A stretch of DNA of 64,000 nucleotides, from NCBI GenBank assembly GCA_003194525.1, contig NBIV01000108.1, forward strand, positions 148,555 to 212,554, in the 5' to 3' direction. The notes under the pieces were generated by a model, which was not told the origin of the DNA, made no database searches, and worked only from the letters and a program-made list of their open reading frames with translations. Below are positions 10,901 to 21,075 of the stretch, in pieces. Source of the DNA: Gracilariopsis chorda. Its lineage: Eukaryota; Rhodophyta; Florideophyceae; Gracilariales; Gracilariaceae. The translations under genes and the position numbers were made by a program. Each line of letters begins with the position of its first letter. Positions within the stretch are counted from its first letter, which is position 1.

Positions 10901-11768
10901 AGTGACACACAGAGTGGAGTGCGATGTTTCAGAGTTTTTGATCATGATGAAATCGGTGGCCAACAGTCCGCAAGAAGTTGGCCATAGCACATCCTTATGC
11001 AATGGCAAGCACGGTCATGGTGATCTCAAGAGCTCATCTTCAAAGCTGAAAGCTTTAACAGAAGTCTCTACATCGATAGACAAGCTTCTGGATGAAGCCA
11101 CTGGTGTCTTGAAGGAAGAATTCTTAACCGAGCCAGGTTGCGCCCGCGTGATAACCAGAAGTATCCTGGCTCCTTGCGCACTTTTCATCGGAAACTCTAT
11201 GCCTATTCGTGATTTTGACCAATTCTCTTTTGCAAGAACTGAAGGAGGTAAGCTTCGAGTTGCAGCTAACAGAGGGGCAAGTGGAATTGACGGACTGGTT
11301 TCCACTGGGATCGGTTTCGGCATTGGTCTTAACCTGGACGTTGTCATAATTCTCGGTGACATGTCTATGATTCATGATTTAAATGCGTTGCATCTTCTTC
11401 GAGAACATGGTGAACAGCTTCCTATACGTGTCACAGTTATCGTTATCAACAATGGAGGTGGGGGTATCTTTTCGATGTTGCCCATTTCGAAACATCCAGA
11501 TGTGTTTTCTCCAGTATTTGACACACCACACAGTTTGGACTTCAGAAGTGTGTGTTGTATGTTCGGCATTGAATACATACCTGCCAAAACTGCTGCAGAC
11601 CTAAGCGCTGCCATTAGTCGCGTTCACCAAAGACACTGTCTCATTGAGGCAATTGTCTCAAAAGACCATCAAGTGAATGCTGCTCTCCATGAGAAGCTGA
11701 GAAAGATTGTGGATCAGGGCGTTGGCCGCACTGTTTCTAAATCTGGTCCTGAATCGAATTCAACATGA
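7977..11768 (+). CDS. menF-menD: Isochorismate synthase - SEPHCHD synthase fusion (MenF-MenD)
   Basis: From the ATG at 7977 the protein has 1263 residues. Residues about 45-520 form isochorismate synthase: KLVLARR with the general-base Lys (about 225), HTPETLFR, KTEALAGTVRRG with the catalytic Glu (about 335), GLFAGPLGW, and AGSGIVPGSE. A lineage-specific insert of about 50 residues lies near 255-300. After a linker of about 95 residues, about 615-1240 form thiamine-diphosphate MenD: FFIAPGSRSAPL, HDERGAGF (catalytic Glu), GTAVANLLPA, LTADRPPELRD, GDMS...N and NNGGGGIF for ThDP/Mg binding. It makes isochorismate, then SEPHCHD with 2-oxoglutarate. The MenC and MenH modules of the plant PHYLLO fusion are absent. 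No transit peptide is obvious from this ATG. Confidence 0.95.
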   Translation: MTEQLSISFQCALNKLWDWTEYAACRIGEAEESGSQYPRAHRKRIQIEVCFKTALVWLRAQPHAQKLYFRSRDNTFEIAAVGFSHVSSDDVFRKQTHQDLVSILNPEHPEMKFYGASRFDSLAENATDLEWQDYSGYTFVLPAVELYRDVTNDFYLAVNYYPPSGISVLFEALRVLVPLATYLQTARQSSLIPTADQVLDLPGYGSWEASMERILKHLKDKQYHKLVLARRKVFEFQDMARPDPIHVLAALDETDKKRHVIKSKTSPQNLSRIDTGSVESCREGLYASRDANILEETCDVQRSYAFCLQVADGRAFISHTPETLFRIAGGELKTEALAGTVRRGPDEEEAFEIGQLFSEKNLDEHGFVVRHVTNTLSECNLDAETWGPHVRKLARLMHLVTNIESRIPYTPSCISDTIYQVLHRLHPTPAVCGAPCEKARSEIRELEGFDRGLFAGPLGWFSRDAAEFCVAIRSAVFYGNKVVAFAGSGIVPGSEAKSEWDETELKMSAFSDLFSIRSEMDYLSNNCQTGIVQHGLTNGFQNSAEDSFPSDRKTGAFTISSSVRDNCLVRIQHLTMNSEHEKSAKTLPLRSIETRVGTSGGQMSAVVSQLGKLPNLNAVWSFCCVEELCRNGIDTFFIAPGSRSAPLAVAVVTSRHARYFVSHDERGAGFLAVGYARGTSRAAVVITSSGTAVANLLPAAVEAYSDSLPVILLTADRPPELRDIGANQTIDQVGVFGKYVLWSVDVPCPSEEIPLGYLLKRVDTAVRMSGSFTCSRQQQPQGPVHINMMFRENLAPDEQVWNRSYLRTAGSRWLKSLCPSTTYQAGGVKATQTYIERKRPSTFLLHHGFSVLLKSVMNEYKGVIITAGGCGAVRTEGEVIALREIASLLDWPVISDVCGGLRLGTDVPNVIHYANLMFSSAFFRSQHSFRVVLQFGERITSKSILKLIEECSRDNESFLHALVSPSSKCSDSALTVTHRVECDVSEFLIMMKSVANSPQEVGHSTSLCNGKHGHGDLKSSSSKLKALTEVSTSIDKLLDEATGVLKEEFLTEPGCARVITRSILAPCALFIGNSMPIRDFDQFSFARTEGGKLRVAANRGASGIDGLVSTGIGFGIGLNLDVVIILGDMSMIHDLNALHLLREHGEQLPIRVTVIVINNGGGGIFSMLPISKHPDVFSPVFDTPHSLDFRSVCCMFGIEYIPAKTAADLSAAISRVHQRHCLIEAIVSKDHQVNAALHEKLRKIVDQGVGRTVSKSGPESNST

Positions 11769-14700
11769 CGACATGTACTAATTCGGTATTAGATACATTT
11801 GAGTGGATTATCAAACCGTGTCTCCTCCAGGTGCACGCAATGAGAGCGCAGATGAATTGTAAAGCCCGTACAATCTGCAGCTTCAGAAATGTGCAACAAA
11901 TCTAACATTGAGCAACCATAGTTCATTGTGTCGAAGATAAAGGTACTTTCCGTCGCGCCTAGCGCTTCTCCTGTTTCTTGGTATACTAATGTCTCCTTTA
12001 CCTCATTAAACTGAGGACAGGAGCGCTCCCCTGAAACGATCCATATTCATGTCCGTCCAATAATCACTTTTGCCATGAAATAGACACGCAGGATATGTTA
12101 AACAAAGAAGAAACGATGAACTATGTGCTGCAAGCAGTGTGCTGTCAAACATATATTATGCAAGCAAATACTTGGATTGAGAGGTTACGTTGAAACCTGA
12201 AAGGTTGTTGGTCTCCGTGAGAGACCCAATCGCCTGTCCATTTCGCTTCCCTCGTTGGCGGAAGGAAGACTGGCACACCTCGAGAAGGCGGATCGGCTTG
12301 TACCCAGAGGTTACGTTGATGGGAAACGAAGACATACTCCATTGTTCCGGAATACCGGAAACAAATACCGCAAGCTGTTGGTATATCTAGAGAAAGAGGG
12401 GTTCTTCTCAATGTAACCCCTACCGTAGTCTTGGAATTAGAGACGCGAGCTCATATAAACACACACACAAATACCGCAGTCTGACAAATCAGAGAGATGT
12501 TTGTCTCAAGGAAGAACAAAACGATTCTCTCGTAGCTACAAGACGTTACCGAGCTGCTGTCAATCATTGGCAACCGTTGCCCAGTAGATCTGGTTGGGGT
12601 ACCTGGACATTGCGGAATTGATTGAAACGAGACGACAGTCTTATACTTTGGTAGACCAAGAAGGAGTTCCCATGGACTTCCTAGGAGTCCAGCAGAGGCT
12701 GAAGCTCGATCTTGTTACTCGGCCGCCAGTTCACAGGTTACCGGAATCGCTAGAAGAACAGCTTACTCTTCGAACAGCGCAAACGGCTCTTTCGCAGATT
12801 TTCGTGGGACCTGCAACGTTACACCCTGGTCAAGTTATTGTCTTCATCGGACGACACATATCAACCTACCGCTCACCAATAAAAAATGAGCGCTTGTGCT
12901 CATTTTCGGTATTTGGGATGGTTATACCCGCTTTTGTCACGGCTTGGAGCCTACGGTCTGTCGTTCGGGATGGGTTAAGCATATTTATGTGGGCGGATAA
13001 AGCTCGGGGTGGTCTTTTGTAATGCGCAGGGGTTGGTTTGCAGGGTTTGGTTGCAATCGGTTGCAATTAATGCTTGCAATACATGATTGCTTCGTCTTCT
13101 GGGTATTCTGTCCTTAAAGGAGACCTTCAACATCATATAAATGTTTACTGGCACAATCTAATCGGCCTTATCGGAGTCCACCCATCTTTCTGACGGGGTT
13201 CCCACAGGTCAAGCGCAATGGAAAAGCGACTCTAACCCTGACGGATGCCTTCAACTTCGCGACTAAAACGGTGTCTATGTATGCTCGTAATTCCGAGACT
13301 GTGTTTTACCAGGTTGTCTGGTCGTGTCTGCTTCGATATCAAGCTCTTGCCTTTCACGGAATTCCCTCTGAGGCAATCTGATGGGTATTCTAACCCCTGG
13401 GAAAGGTCCGAACAAAACGGCGACCAGAGTCGTGCATTGCACTTCAATTAGATCCGTATCTACCCGTGTTTGCAAACCCCTTGTAGAACACATACATACG
13501 CAGACAATTGTTGAAGACTGGGTGAATAGTTGCCGCGTACTTAAAACATGTTGAGGCCTGAGAACTATTCTGCGCCAGTCAAAGACTACCTTCTGCTTTT
13601 TTGTATCATACACGAAAAGACCGGGTTCCTTCGGTAGTAAAGATAACAATGAGACGTCAGATAAGCCTATCAAATTGTGTAAACTTCATGTTTACAAACC
13701 TAGACGTTGCTCGCTTTCCCATAGTGTGTCTGATTCGACGAAGAGATGAGGGTGCTGGAGCGACTTGGGCTCGCGTACGGATCTCTAGTGGAGACTAGAG
13801 ACTCCCAGGTCGCTGCATGTAATCCATGGTTACTATTGTAGTGATCCCTTACCACTGCGCCACCTAAAAAAGAAAGGAAGTACTTGTACCTCAGTTATGC
13901 AAACCAAAAGATCCGTTCCGTAGCAGAAAGGGGGTCCAAGGGCTCTCATATCCCTGTATCAGCGACTCTAGCTATTACCACTAGGTCCATACCCGACGAA
14001 AGCCCCTCGACCGCTTTGTCAATCAACTGCAATACTCCAAGATGTAGATCATGGGTAAGCTTTAAGTCACCGTGGCTTGTACCGAACTCATTAACTGTGA
14101 CGGCGGTCTATTGTGCTGCTATGCTTTGAACGCATGATGTGCCCATACAAACATACCGAAAACAGTCGTGTGGTTTACCAACTAACACCCAGCTGGCGCA
14201 TATCGAAGGAAGCCAAGTGCGTCCGCAAGAAAGTTTTCCCTGGAACATAACTCCTCATGGTGAACACCAACTCTTCGAAAAGAAAAAAGTCAGTATGAGA
14301 CTTGTTTAGGTTTAGTAAGGTTGAAATATGATAACATCCAAAGTTATCCGTTGTTGCCTTCTTCTTTACGGTAGGCCAACAGATATCTGATTGCGAGACT
14401 ACCGTTCTATAAGAGTGTCCAGCCAGACATTAAAGACGGGCAGTGATGCTTGTAGTGAGCTCCCACACAGAATACGACATTTCAGTACAAACCTAATTCA
14501 AAGATTCTCTTTCTCCCCAGAACAGCAAACATCGTCATCTGCCATTCTCTTTTAAATACCAGCATCCTCTACTCCTTTGGATTGAACTTGAAAGTTCCGG
14601 TGTTCTTTCGTGAGCCTCGAAGGAGAATCGATGGCGAACTATTTCGGTTATCTTGCCTCCTTCGTTCAAACCCTCGATGCAAGGAATTTTCTGGGTAAAT

Positions 14701-14916
14701 AGAGAAACAAGGGGTAAACGTCGAGTCTGTAGAGAGCAAAATGGCGTGAACAGTTATCAGAATATCTGAAGAGCGAGGCGGGCTTTCTTAATGGCAAGCT
14801 CCTACGATAATCTCGGGGATATGGGCCCATAAGTATACATCCGTACAGACAAAGTTGTTTGATTTTCCTTCAGATGTGAAGGAGTATGTCGTAGTTTCCG
14901 CATATTCTCATATTAC
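11769..14916. other. Gene-poor stretch with repeat remnants
   Basis: Over 3 kb lie between menF-menD and the end of the subtilase gene. Here are a dispersed repeat (12221-12480), a cluster of TTGCAAT (13048-13080) and a degenerate tRNA-like sequence on the minus strand (about 13734-13866). An ORF at 12594-13022 opens without an ATG and matches nothing I know. MenC and MenH, which might be expected after menF-menD, are not present. Confidence 0.5.
12221..12480. repeat. Dispersed repeat, copy 1
   Basis: The block starting GAGACCCAATCGC shares stretches with 29168-29290 (ACCCAATCGC, GGCACACCTCGA, CCCAGAG). Its second half (12383-12475, ATCTAGAGAAAGAGGGGTTC then CTCATATAAACACACACACA) is closely matched at 45836-45899, where the middle is missing. 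Its end (12430-12469) also matches 29063-29100 inverted. This looks like an old, mosaic repeat family. Confidence 0.55.
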
Positions 14917-17538
14917 CTATCCGCTTGCCCGGGATTGTGACGGGGCTGATTCTTCTGAAATCTTTGATTTGCCTTCATCTGGAATACTTGAGGGGTCGAC
15001 GTTGTGTCTACCGGGATTTTCCCGTGCATGTTCCTCAGACCTACAGGGTAAGCTTTCGTCAGGCTCTTTTTCTGATACTATTCCTGAGGCTGGTCGCCGA
15101 TTTGACGCTTTGTTGCGAGGTGTAGTTAGCTTTGTGATAAACGAAGGAAACTTGTTGGGCCCAAACGGCTGAAATCGTGTCGAAACGGATGAATTTGGGA
15201 CTCTGGAAGATGTGTTGCGATTACCTGTTCCCCTGTCTCCAGCGATGTTAGAGATAGCCCTTTTTAGTCGTCGAAATGATTGAGCACTGAATGGTCCTGT
15301 TGGGGAAATTGGGACATCCGGTCGTGGCGTTGGCAAAGCCAAATCTGGGTTAGCATTCCGGAATATATTACCATGCAGTTCAGTATTCGTCCTCTTCATG
15401 CCTTCTCTAACATAGTCCATGGGCGGATCATTTTCGAGATTCGTAAGGTTACTTCGCTTTTCACTAGACAATTCAAAGTTCACCGCCATGCTTCGAAAAA
15501 CTTCTTGTTCTGCGATCTCTTTCGCTTTCCTTCTTCTGTAATAAAGATAAGCAATAAAACCAACTGCCAGAAATAAAGAAACCCCTGCTGCAATCGATAG
15601 AGCAATTATTACTGACGTAGGAATTCTGCTCCCTACCGGATGCATGATGGTAGGCGCTGTCCAATACTTCAGACCTCTGGCATCGACCACCCATGGTTCA
15701 GCAAGGAGATTGACCTTTGATCGCATCACGTCCTCTAGTATCAGCTGCTTCTCGTGAGATCTAGTGAAATCCAAAAGAGATTCGAACACAGCACCAGCAA
15801 GAATATCTCTTGTCTGGACCCTAATGATCATTCTCGTCATGTTCCAGGTACCGCCCTCGTCGCAGCCCGCGTGAAGGCTAGACGAAGAGAGACAACATAA
15901 TTTGATACTTACTGAAGTTTCACTCGAAGAAATCAACCCATGAGACTCAACCAGCCTGGCAATAGCCGAAATTTTGTTTCGAGAAAGATTACACGTACCA
16001 GACAAAGAACTCGACAAGCCATAGATAACATAAAGAAACATTGTCCCTTCCTCGGGATCTCCGTCAGTGGGAACGGCAGGAATAGCTCGAACGTAAGTTA
16101 ATCTATTGCTGTCTCGTAGGCCAAACTTAGGGTTCGTTGAATTCTTGCCGGTTTCAACAGTGTAGTTTCTCACGACTGAATATGTGGCTGTTGAGTATAT
16201 AACTGACTCAATTTGTGATGGAGTCATCGTGGGATTCTCAGCGAGTAAGACCGCTATAGTGCCAGCGACGTGTGGACAAGCGGCAGACGTTCCAGAGAGG
16301 GTCTCCTCTGCTTCGTCACCTGTGTGCCATGCTGAAGTAATGCCTTCTCCTGGTGCGAATATATTTACGCACTTTCCTAGGTTTGAGAAGGCTGCCCGAG
16401 TATCGTCAAAGCGTGTTGCGCCAACCGATATAGAGGATGTGCTGGATCCAGGTGAAAACAAACAACTATCGTTTCCAGCGTTGCCGGCAGCTGTGATAAC
16501 GGCCAAGCCAGACTCTTTTGCCTCTTCCACTGCATCATTCAAAGTCTGAGACAATTTTGTGCTCAGCGACATCACGATTAGAGCGGGGGTACGATTATTT
16601 GCTTCAATATCATCAACAGACCATTGCAGACCTTCAATAAGGCGCGATGTGTACCCTAGTCCATTGCGATCAGTAACCCTGACGGACACAATACTGGCAT
16701 TCTTTGCCACACCATATGTCCTCCCAGCGATGATGGCAGCAACATGAGTTCCATGACCTGTTTCATCCGTAAAACTGGGTTTTCTATCGACGATATCAAC
16801 ACCAGGCAAGACACGAGACGATCCATTGGCTTCTAAGAATTCCTTATGCGATACGCGTATTCCGGAATCAAGGACGTACACGAAAACACTATGTCCACCT
16901 CTCAAAATGGAAAACTTCTCATCTAAGGGAAGATTTCTCTGGTCAATACGGTCTAGACCCCATGGAACCTTTTTGACCTTTGCGGTGCTTATAGTCTTAA
17001 TCTGTACCTCAAAAGGTCCTTCGGCACCTCTGTAGCCAGTGACGAGCACGTGCACCGGAAGTGTCTGCATCAGAAACTCAATGGTTGACTGCTTTCCGCA
17101 GTTGTTATCGTTCATATCAATTGGTTGCTCAAGATTGGGATTCTCCGCCAGCAGTGGATTCCGTGAGTAAGCTATCAATATTGTGTCTAGAATGAAAAGG
17201 TTCGAGCACGTTGAGACTGAAATTCGACTCCCTAAAACATCGCTTCGAGAAGAAATCGAATGGTGAATGTCAACTTTGAACAAGAACTGGCCACCGCGTA
17301 CAATTCCATTGATGTTGATCAGCCTGGGAAGGCCGACTGTTGAATTCTGCAAAAGAGAGCCCGGATATAGAACTGGTACATTCTCAGAGAGTTCCGTTGC
17401 TAAGAGAAGTGACACGATATGGTTTAGAAAAACCCAAACGAGAACAAATTGCACCCAAGGGGTTCCAAGAGTCATCAGGAAGATTCGGCTCCAAATAAAC
17501 CACAAACAGCGGCAAAGATATTGGCCCAGACTCTCCAC
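14917..17538 (-). CDS. Membrane-anchored subtilisin-like serine protease (S8)
   Basis: This 873-residue protein has an N-terminal hydrophobic segment (about 18-48) serving as signal or anchor, and a prodomain-like region. The catalytic domain spans about 190-460. The triad is visible: Asp224 in YVLDSG, His262 in GHGTHVA, and Ser418 in SGTSAACPH; oxyanion Asn353 is in AAGNAGN. The motif spacing resembles the proteinase K branch. A Cys-rich extracellular stretch (about 500-600) precedes one membrane span (about 640-666, followed by YYRRRK). A Ser/Pro/Arg-rich tail of about 200 residues probably lies in the cytosol. It is therefore likely a type I secretory-pathway or surface protease. The substrate cannot be told. 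It lies head-to-tail downstream of TOP3. Confidence 0.9.
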   Translation of the reverse strand: MESLGQYLCRCLWFIWSRIFLMTLGTPWVQFVLVWVFLNHIVSLLLATELSENVPVLYPGSLLQNSTVGLPRLININGIVRGGQFLFKVDIHHSISSRSDVLGSRISVSTCSNLFILDTILIAYSRNPLLAENPNLEQPIDMNDNNCGKQSTIEFLMQTLPVHVLVTGYRGAEGPFEVQIKTISTAKVKKVPWGLDRIDQRNLPLDEKFSILRGGHSVFVYVLDSGIRVSHKEFLEANGSSRVLPGVDIVDRKPSFTDETGHGTHVAAIIAGRTYGVAKNASIVSVRVTDRNGLGYTSRLIEGLQWSVDDIEANNRTPALIVMSLSTKLSQTLNDAVEEAKESGLAVITAAGNAGNDSCLFSPGSSTSSISVGATRFDDTRAAFSNLGKCVNIFAPGEGITSAWHTGDEAEETLSGTSAACPHVAGTIAVLLAENPTMTPSQIESVIYSTATYSVVRNYTVETGKNSTNPKFGLRDSNRLTYVRAIPAVPTDGDPEEGTMFLYVIYGLSSSLSGTCNLSRNKISAIARLVESHGLISSSETSVSIKLCCLSSSSLHAGCDEGGTWNMTRMIIRVQTRDILAGAVFESLLDFTRSHEKQLILEDVMRSKVNLLAEPWVVDARGLKYWTAPTIMHPVGSRIPTSVIIALSIAAGVSLFLAVGFIAYLYYRRRKAKEIAEQEVFRSMAVNFELSSEKRSNLTNLENDPPMDYVREGMKRTNTELHGNIFRNANPDLALPTPRPDVPISPTGPFSAQSFRRLKRAISNIAGDRGTGNRNTSSRVPNSSVSTRFQPFGPNKFPSFITKLTTPRNKASNRRPASGIVSEKEPDESLPCRSEEHARENPGRHNVDPSSIPDEGKSKISEESAPSQSRASG

Positions 17539-18324
17539 TTCTTAGCGAAAGATGTTACTAACGAGATTCTGAGCACCATGTGCCGGTCACGAGTCGGTAG
17601 GGTTTCACCAGTTGATCTGTAAAAACTAAAGAGCTCTGGTGGAATGCGAATCGAACAGTTTGAGGAAGAAGACTTCATAGTATGGGTATGATTCAGACCG
17701 TGAGGTATACTTGAGCAACCTAAATTACTTGCAATCCTCAATAATCACGAACGAAAAAGTTCTATAGCTGCCTTGTGGGTACCATTTGATTTGTCTTCTA
17801 GTAGTACGGATGCGTGGGGAGAATCATAGCTATGACAATTAACTGAGTTCGAGAGAGGTCTTAGTCTGTACCTGGAATATTCATTCATTCCCACAGGCTT
17901 ATTACCGTTTTCACGAATGCTCTGTAATGGCGAGCTCCTCTCTCAATCTTTTGCACCGCAAATCATGCCGTGCGCAAACCGTTAACGGCCATAGGCAACC
18001 ATTCGTGGCAGGTACGCTGTCCATAATAAGTTACCTGCGTTATTGTGGGTAAAGATGACTTGTTTCGCGTTCGACGTATATACGAGCTCCGTTAGCTAAT
18101 AACTTATTTAAGAAGACAAGTTTCCATTGGCCTTAATCGCTGATGCATCCTATTTGGTTCCAACTCGCATCCGTATGGACGCTGAAACACGCAGATTGGT
18201 TCACATGTCTTCCACATTATCATTGATAGTAATGACACTCTTCATAGCATTGTTGGTTACTATGGCGAGGATAGAGCCACACAGAGAAGAAAGGTCACTA
18301 TGTACAGCGTTTTCTTGTGCACCA
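17539..18324. other. Intergenic region, subtilase promoter side
   Basis: This 786-bp region holds the upstream flank of the minus-strand subtilase gene and the 3' flank of TOP3, which is on the same strand. No further gene or structured element is apparent. Confidence 0.45.
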
Positions 18325-21075
18325 CTATGGCCTACCTCGCGATTGACGAAAGCCACCTCGACCACGTATCTGTACTCTCGTGGGAGCGTGTCCCCGACGA
18401 TTTCCAGGATGAGGAGGCCGGGGAACGCAACGGTCTTCCCCTACTGACCTCAGCAGCTGGATCCATCTTTGGTCACACCATATGCATCCCTGGAACGGTC
18501 CTACTGAAGGAGGAACAGCCCGGGGTTTCCATACAACACGAAGCTGTTTTGACTGACAGATTGGACAGATCTGTCCATCTGCTTGAATGTCATCCACCAT
18601 TCTATTTGGAAACCAGTACACGAAATTGCACCTCTGTTGATTAGAGCATTTGATAAACCTTGTCCCTGAATCTCGCCCTACTCGAACCACACATGAGGAC
18701 CCACATGTTGGACATCGTGACACATTGCTCAAACTTGCAGGTGTTCCTTTAGCCAATGCACAGTCCGAGTGAGTGCAATGAAAACAACGGAACTCACTTT
18801 CTTTGCTTTCCGGGTTTACAGATATGTCGTTTGGTGGCTCATTCAGACACAGCGGACAGACTGTATGTTTTCTTGCAGTTGTTGATAGAGTAACTTCAAG
18901 GACTTGATACTGGCATAGAGGACAATTTCTGTTCATTGGTTCCAAGCCTCCGTTACGTGGAACCCTGTGCGTCTTATTGCATCGGCGACAAAAAACCAGC
19001 CTTTCGTTCCATCCGCTTCTTCCAGAAGCATGATTGCGGCCCCTGCCGCGTCTTCGAGACTGCCCACGCCCTCTAGATTGATTGCCACCCCTCGGTGTTC
19101 TCCCATCTGGGTGGGGTCGGCCAATCAGGGACATGATTGCTCCGCATGCACATCGAGAGAAATTTGCGGCAATTTCGACCGCAGGTGTGGGGGTCACTTG
19201 AGCAAAGTGCTGAGAGAATACTGAATGTAGTACATTTCGTCTGTTCTTCAGATAATCCAGTTTCGTTCTATACTCGTCGAGAGCACTGCACAAAACCTCT
19301 GACGGTTGCACTTCTCCGCTCAGAATGCGTTTGAGCTCGTTTTCTTGTTTGGCTCGCATATGCGGTCGAGCAAGATGTATCTCACACTGCTCGTGTGCGA
19401 TAACAAGAGCTTTCCCAATCTCAGTCGGGGAAAAACGACCTTGCATAACCTTTTCCACGTATTCACGATCCAAAACCTTCCGAATATGTTCAGCGATCGT
19501 AGCATCTGTACCAATACCATGGTGATCCATTAATGCGATAAGGTCAGCTTCTTGTAGGAGGGGAGGCGGAATTGTTTGACTGCGACGAAAAGTGAACGAT
19601 TCAAAGGGGAGTTGCGAATTCACATCTAACAAAGAAATGGGCATCTCCTTGTCATTCCACTTTTCATAAGGATGGAGAACTTCTAAGTATCCTTTCTGTT
19701 CAACTATGAGTCCTCTTGCAGTAAATATTTCAGCGCTTCCCACTAAAACATCACTCCGTGTTTCTGATCCGACTGCATCAATTGAGCAACTTGCCAGAAA
19801 ACGCTTTGCAATGTACTCGTAGACACGCTGATGGTCTGGAGAATCAAATACAGGGGGAGCCTCGTGAGTCGGGTGAATAGGGGGGTGAGCACCATCATCG
19901 TGAGGACCCGTCCTCGGCCAATTAAATGTAACAGGGTCGTTGTGATTCGGCGGAGAAAGAAGACGTTCGGCGAACTGACCCCAGGTTGGATGACCTGTTT
20001 GCTTCTGAATAAAGTCTTTCAAATCGTATGTCCTGGAAAACCGATTTGTTTCTGTCCTTGGGTAGCTAATAAGACCTTTGTTGTACAAAGATTCAGCAAT
20101 CTCCATAGTTCTGTGCGAGTTTATGCGCAGAGAACGAGACGAGACTTTTTGTAGCTCAACCGTTGATAGTGGCAGAGGTCGCCACCTTGTCTTGATTCTC
20201 TTATCAGCTCTCTTTACTGTCACAACATTACCATCCGCTTCGGCTTCTTCAGCACATAGCTCATATAGAGCCATCGCAGTGTATTCGTCAAACAGCTGTT
20301 TCCGGAACCATTCAAGTGGAACTTCGCAATCCCTCAGTTTAAGTTCAAAAACCCAAAACGGACGACTCACAAAGTTTTGTATTGTCAACCAGCGGTCAAC
20401 CACAAGACCGAGCGTTGGGAACTGACAAGGGCCATAGCTTATTATTTGGTTCTCTGTATCGGTCAGTGAGTACTTTTCTAATTGTTTGGTTAGATAACGT
20501 GTGTAAGCAGACCCCGCACGCAAGTCCAGTTCCTGCCTGGTTGCTACCATCTGTGCTACACGTTCATCAGGGATAGTAAGCTGGTTGATTGCTCTGAGAA
20601 GATCTCCTCTAGTCATCGCAGAAAACCGAGCTCTCTTCACAACTATGGTTGGCTTCACTTCCTTGCATATATCTGCAACATCCCAAGCAATGCGTTCACC
20701 CTCTGAATCACAGTCAAGCCACAACACAAGCCAGTCTGCTCTGCGGGCTTCGGCACGTAATGTTCGCGCCAACGGTTGTTTATCTTCGGTGATAAACCAC
20801 TCAACCGCAGTTTGAGTGGGGATTAGTAATTCCGACGGATCGCACGAGCCCCACTTGCGATATCTCGCTTCAAAATCGGTACTCTTGATGTGACCCGTAA
20901 CTGACGTGAATACCATTAGTGATGAATGCCCCTGTACAGACATGTTGAACTCGTATATAGGATTGTAGCGAGACTGACCCTGGCGACTTGTAGCTGCTTG
21001 ATTTCCTTTAAGAACTCCCGTGATTTCTTTTGCTGCAGAAGGCTTTTCTGCGACATTCAAGATTCGTAAGACCAT
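18325..21075 (-). CDS. TOP3A: DNA topoisomerase III alpha
   Basis: This 916-residue type IA topoisomerase passes one DNA strand through another and acts with RecQ helicase and Rmi1 to dissolve recombination intermediates. The TOPRIM domain (about 3-155) has VAEKPSAAKE and the acidic DCDSEGE motif. The toroid follows, with the active Tyr (about 337) in LISYPRTETNRF and the HGIGTDAT motif. The alpha type is indicated by IYEF, FTSVTGH and the RKWGSCDP block. The C-terminus carries several CxxC zinc ribbons (about 640-850), an RGRG-rich stretch near 665-690 and a last RGRGGFRQSRGRP segment. The start MVLRILNVAEK is the usual position. Length is near that of animal TOP3A. Confidence 0.93.
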   Translation of the reverse strand: MVLRILNVAEKPSAAKEITGVLKGNQAATSRQGQSRYNPIYEFNMSVQGHSSLMVFTSVTGHIKSTDFEARYRKWGSCDPSELLIPTQTAVEWFITEDKQPLARTLRAEARRADWLVLWLDCDSEGERIAWDVADICKEVKPTIVVKRARFSAMTRGDLLRAINQLTIPDERVAQMVATRQELDLRAGSAYTRYLTKQLEKYSLTDTENQIISYGPCQFPTLGLVVDRWLTIQNFVSRPFWVFELKLRDCEVPLEWFRKQLFDEYTAMALYELCAEEAEADGNVVTVKRADKRIKTRWRPLPLSTVELQKVSSRSLRINSHRTMEIAESLYNKGLISYPRTETNRFSRTYDLKDFIQKQTGHPTWGQFAERLLSPPNHNDPVTFNWPRTGPHDDGAHPPIHPTHEAPPVFDSPDHQRVYEYIAKRFLASCSIDAVGSETRSDVLVGSAEIFTARGLIVEQKGYLEVLHPYEKWNDKEMPISLLDVNSQLPFESFTFRRSQTIPPPLLQEADLIALMDHHGIGTDATIAEHIRKVLDREYVEKVMQGRFSPTEIGKALVIAHEQCEIHLARPHMRAKQENELKRILSGEVQPSEVLCSALDEYRTKLDYLKNRRNVLHSVFSQHFAQVTPTPAVEIAANFSRCACGAIMSLIGRPHPDGRTPRGGNQSRGRGQSRRRGRGRNHASGRSGWNERLVFCRRCNKTHRVPRNGGLEPMNRNCPLCQYQVLEVTLSTTARKHTVCPLCLNEPPNDISVNPESKESEFRCFHCTHSDCALAKGTPASLSNVSRCPTCGSSCVVRVGRDSGTRFIKCSNQQRCNFVYWFPNRMVDDIQADGQICPICQSKQLRVVWKPRAVPPSVGPFQGCIWCDQRWIQLLRSVGEDRCVPRPPHPGNRRGHAPTRVQIRGRGGFRQSRGRP

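Noticed and set aside
12594-13022. 142-codon ORF in the gene-poor stretch
   Set aside because: No ATG start, no known motif, and repeat-rich surroundings.
13734-13866. tRNA-like sequence on the minus strand with box A TGGCGCAGTGG
   Set aside because: No acceptor stem pairs and no good box B at proper distance. It may be a degenerate tRNA-derived remnant.
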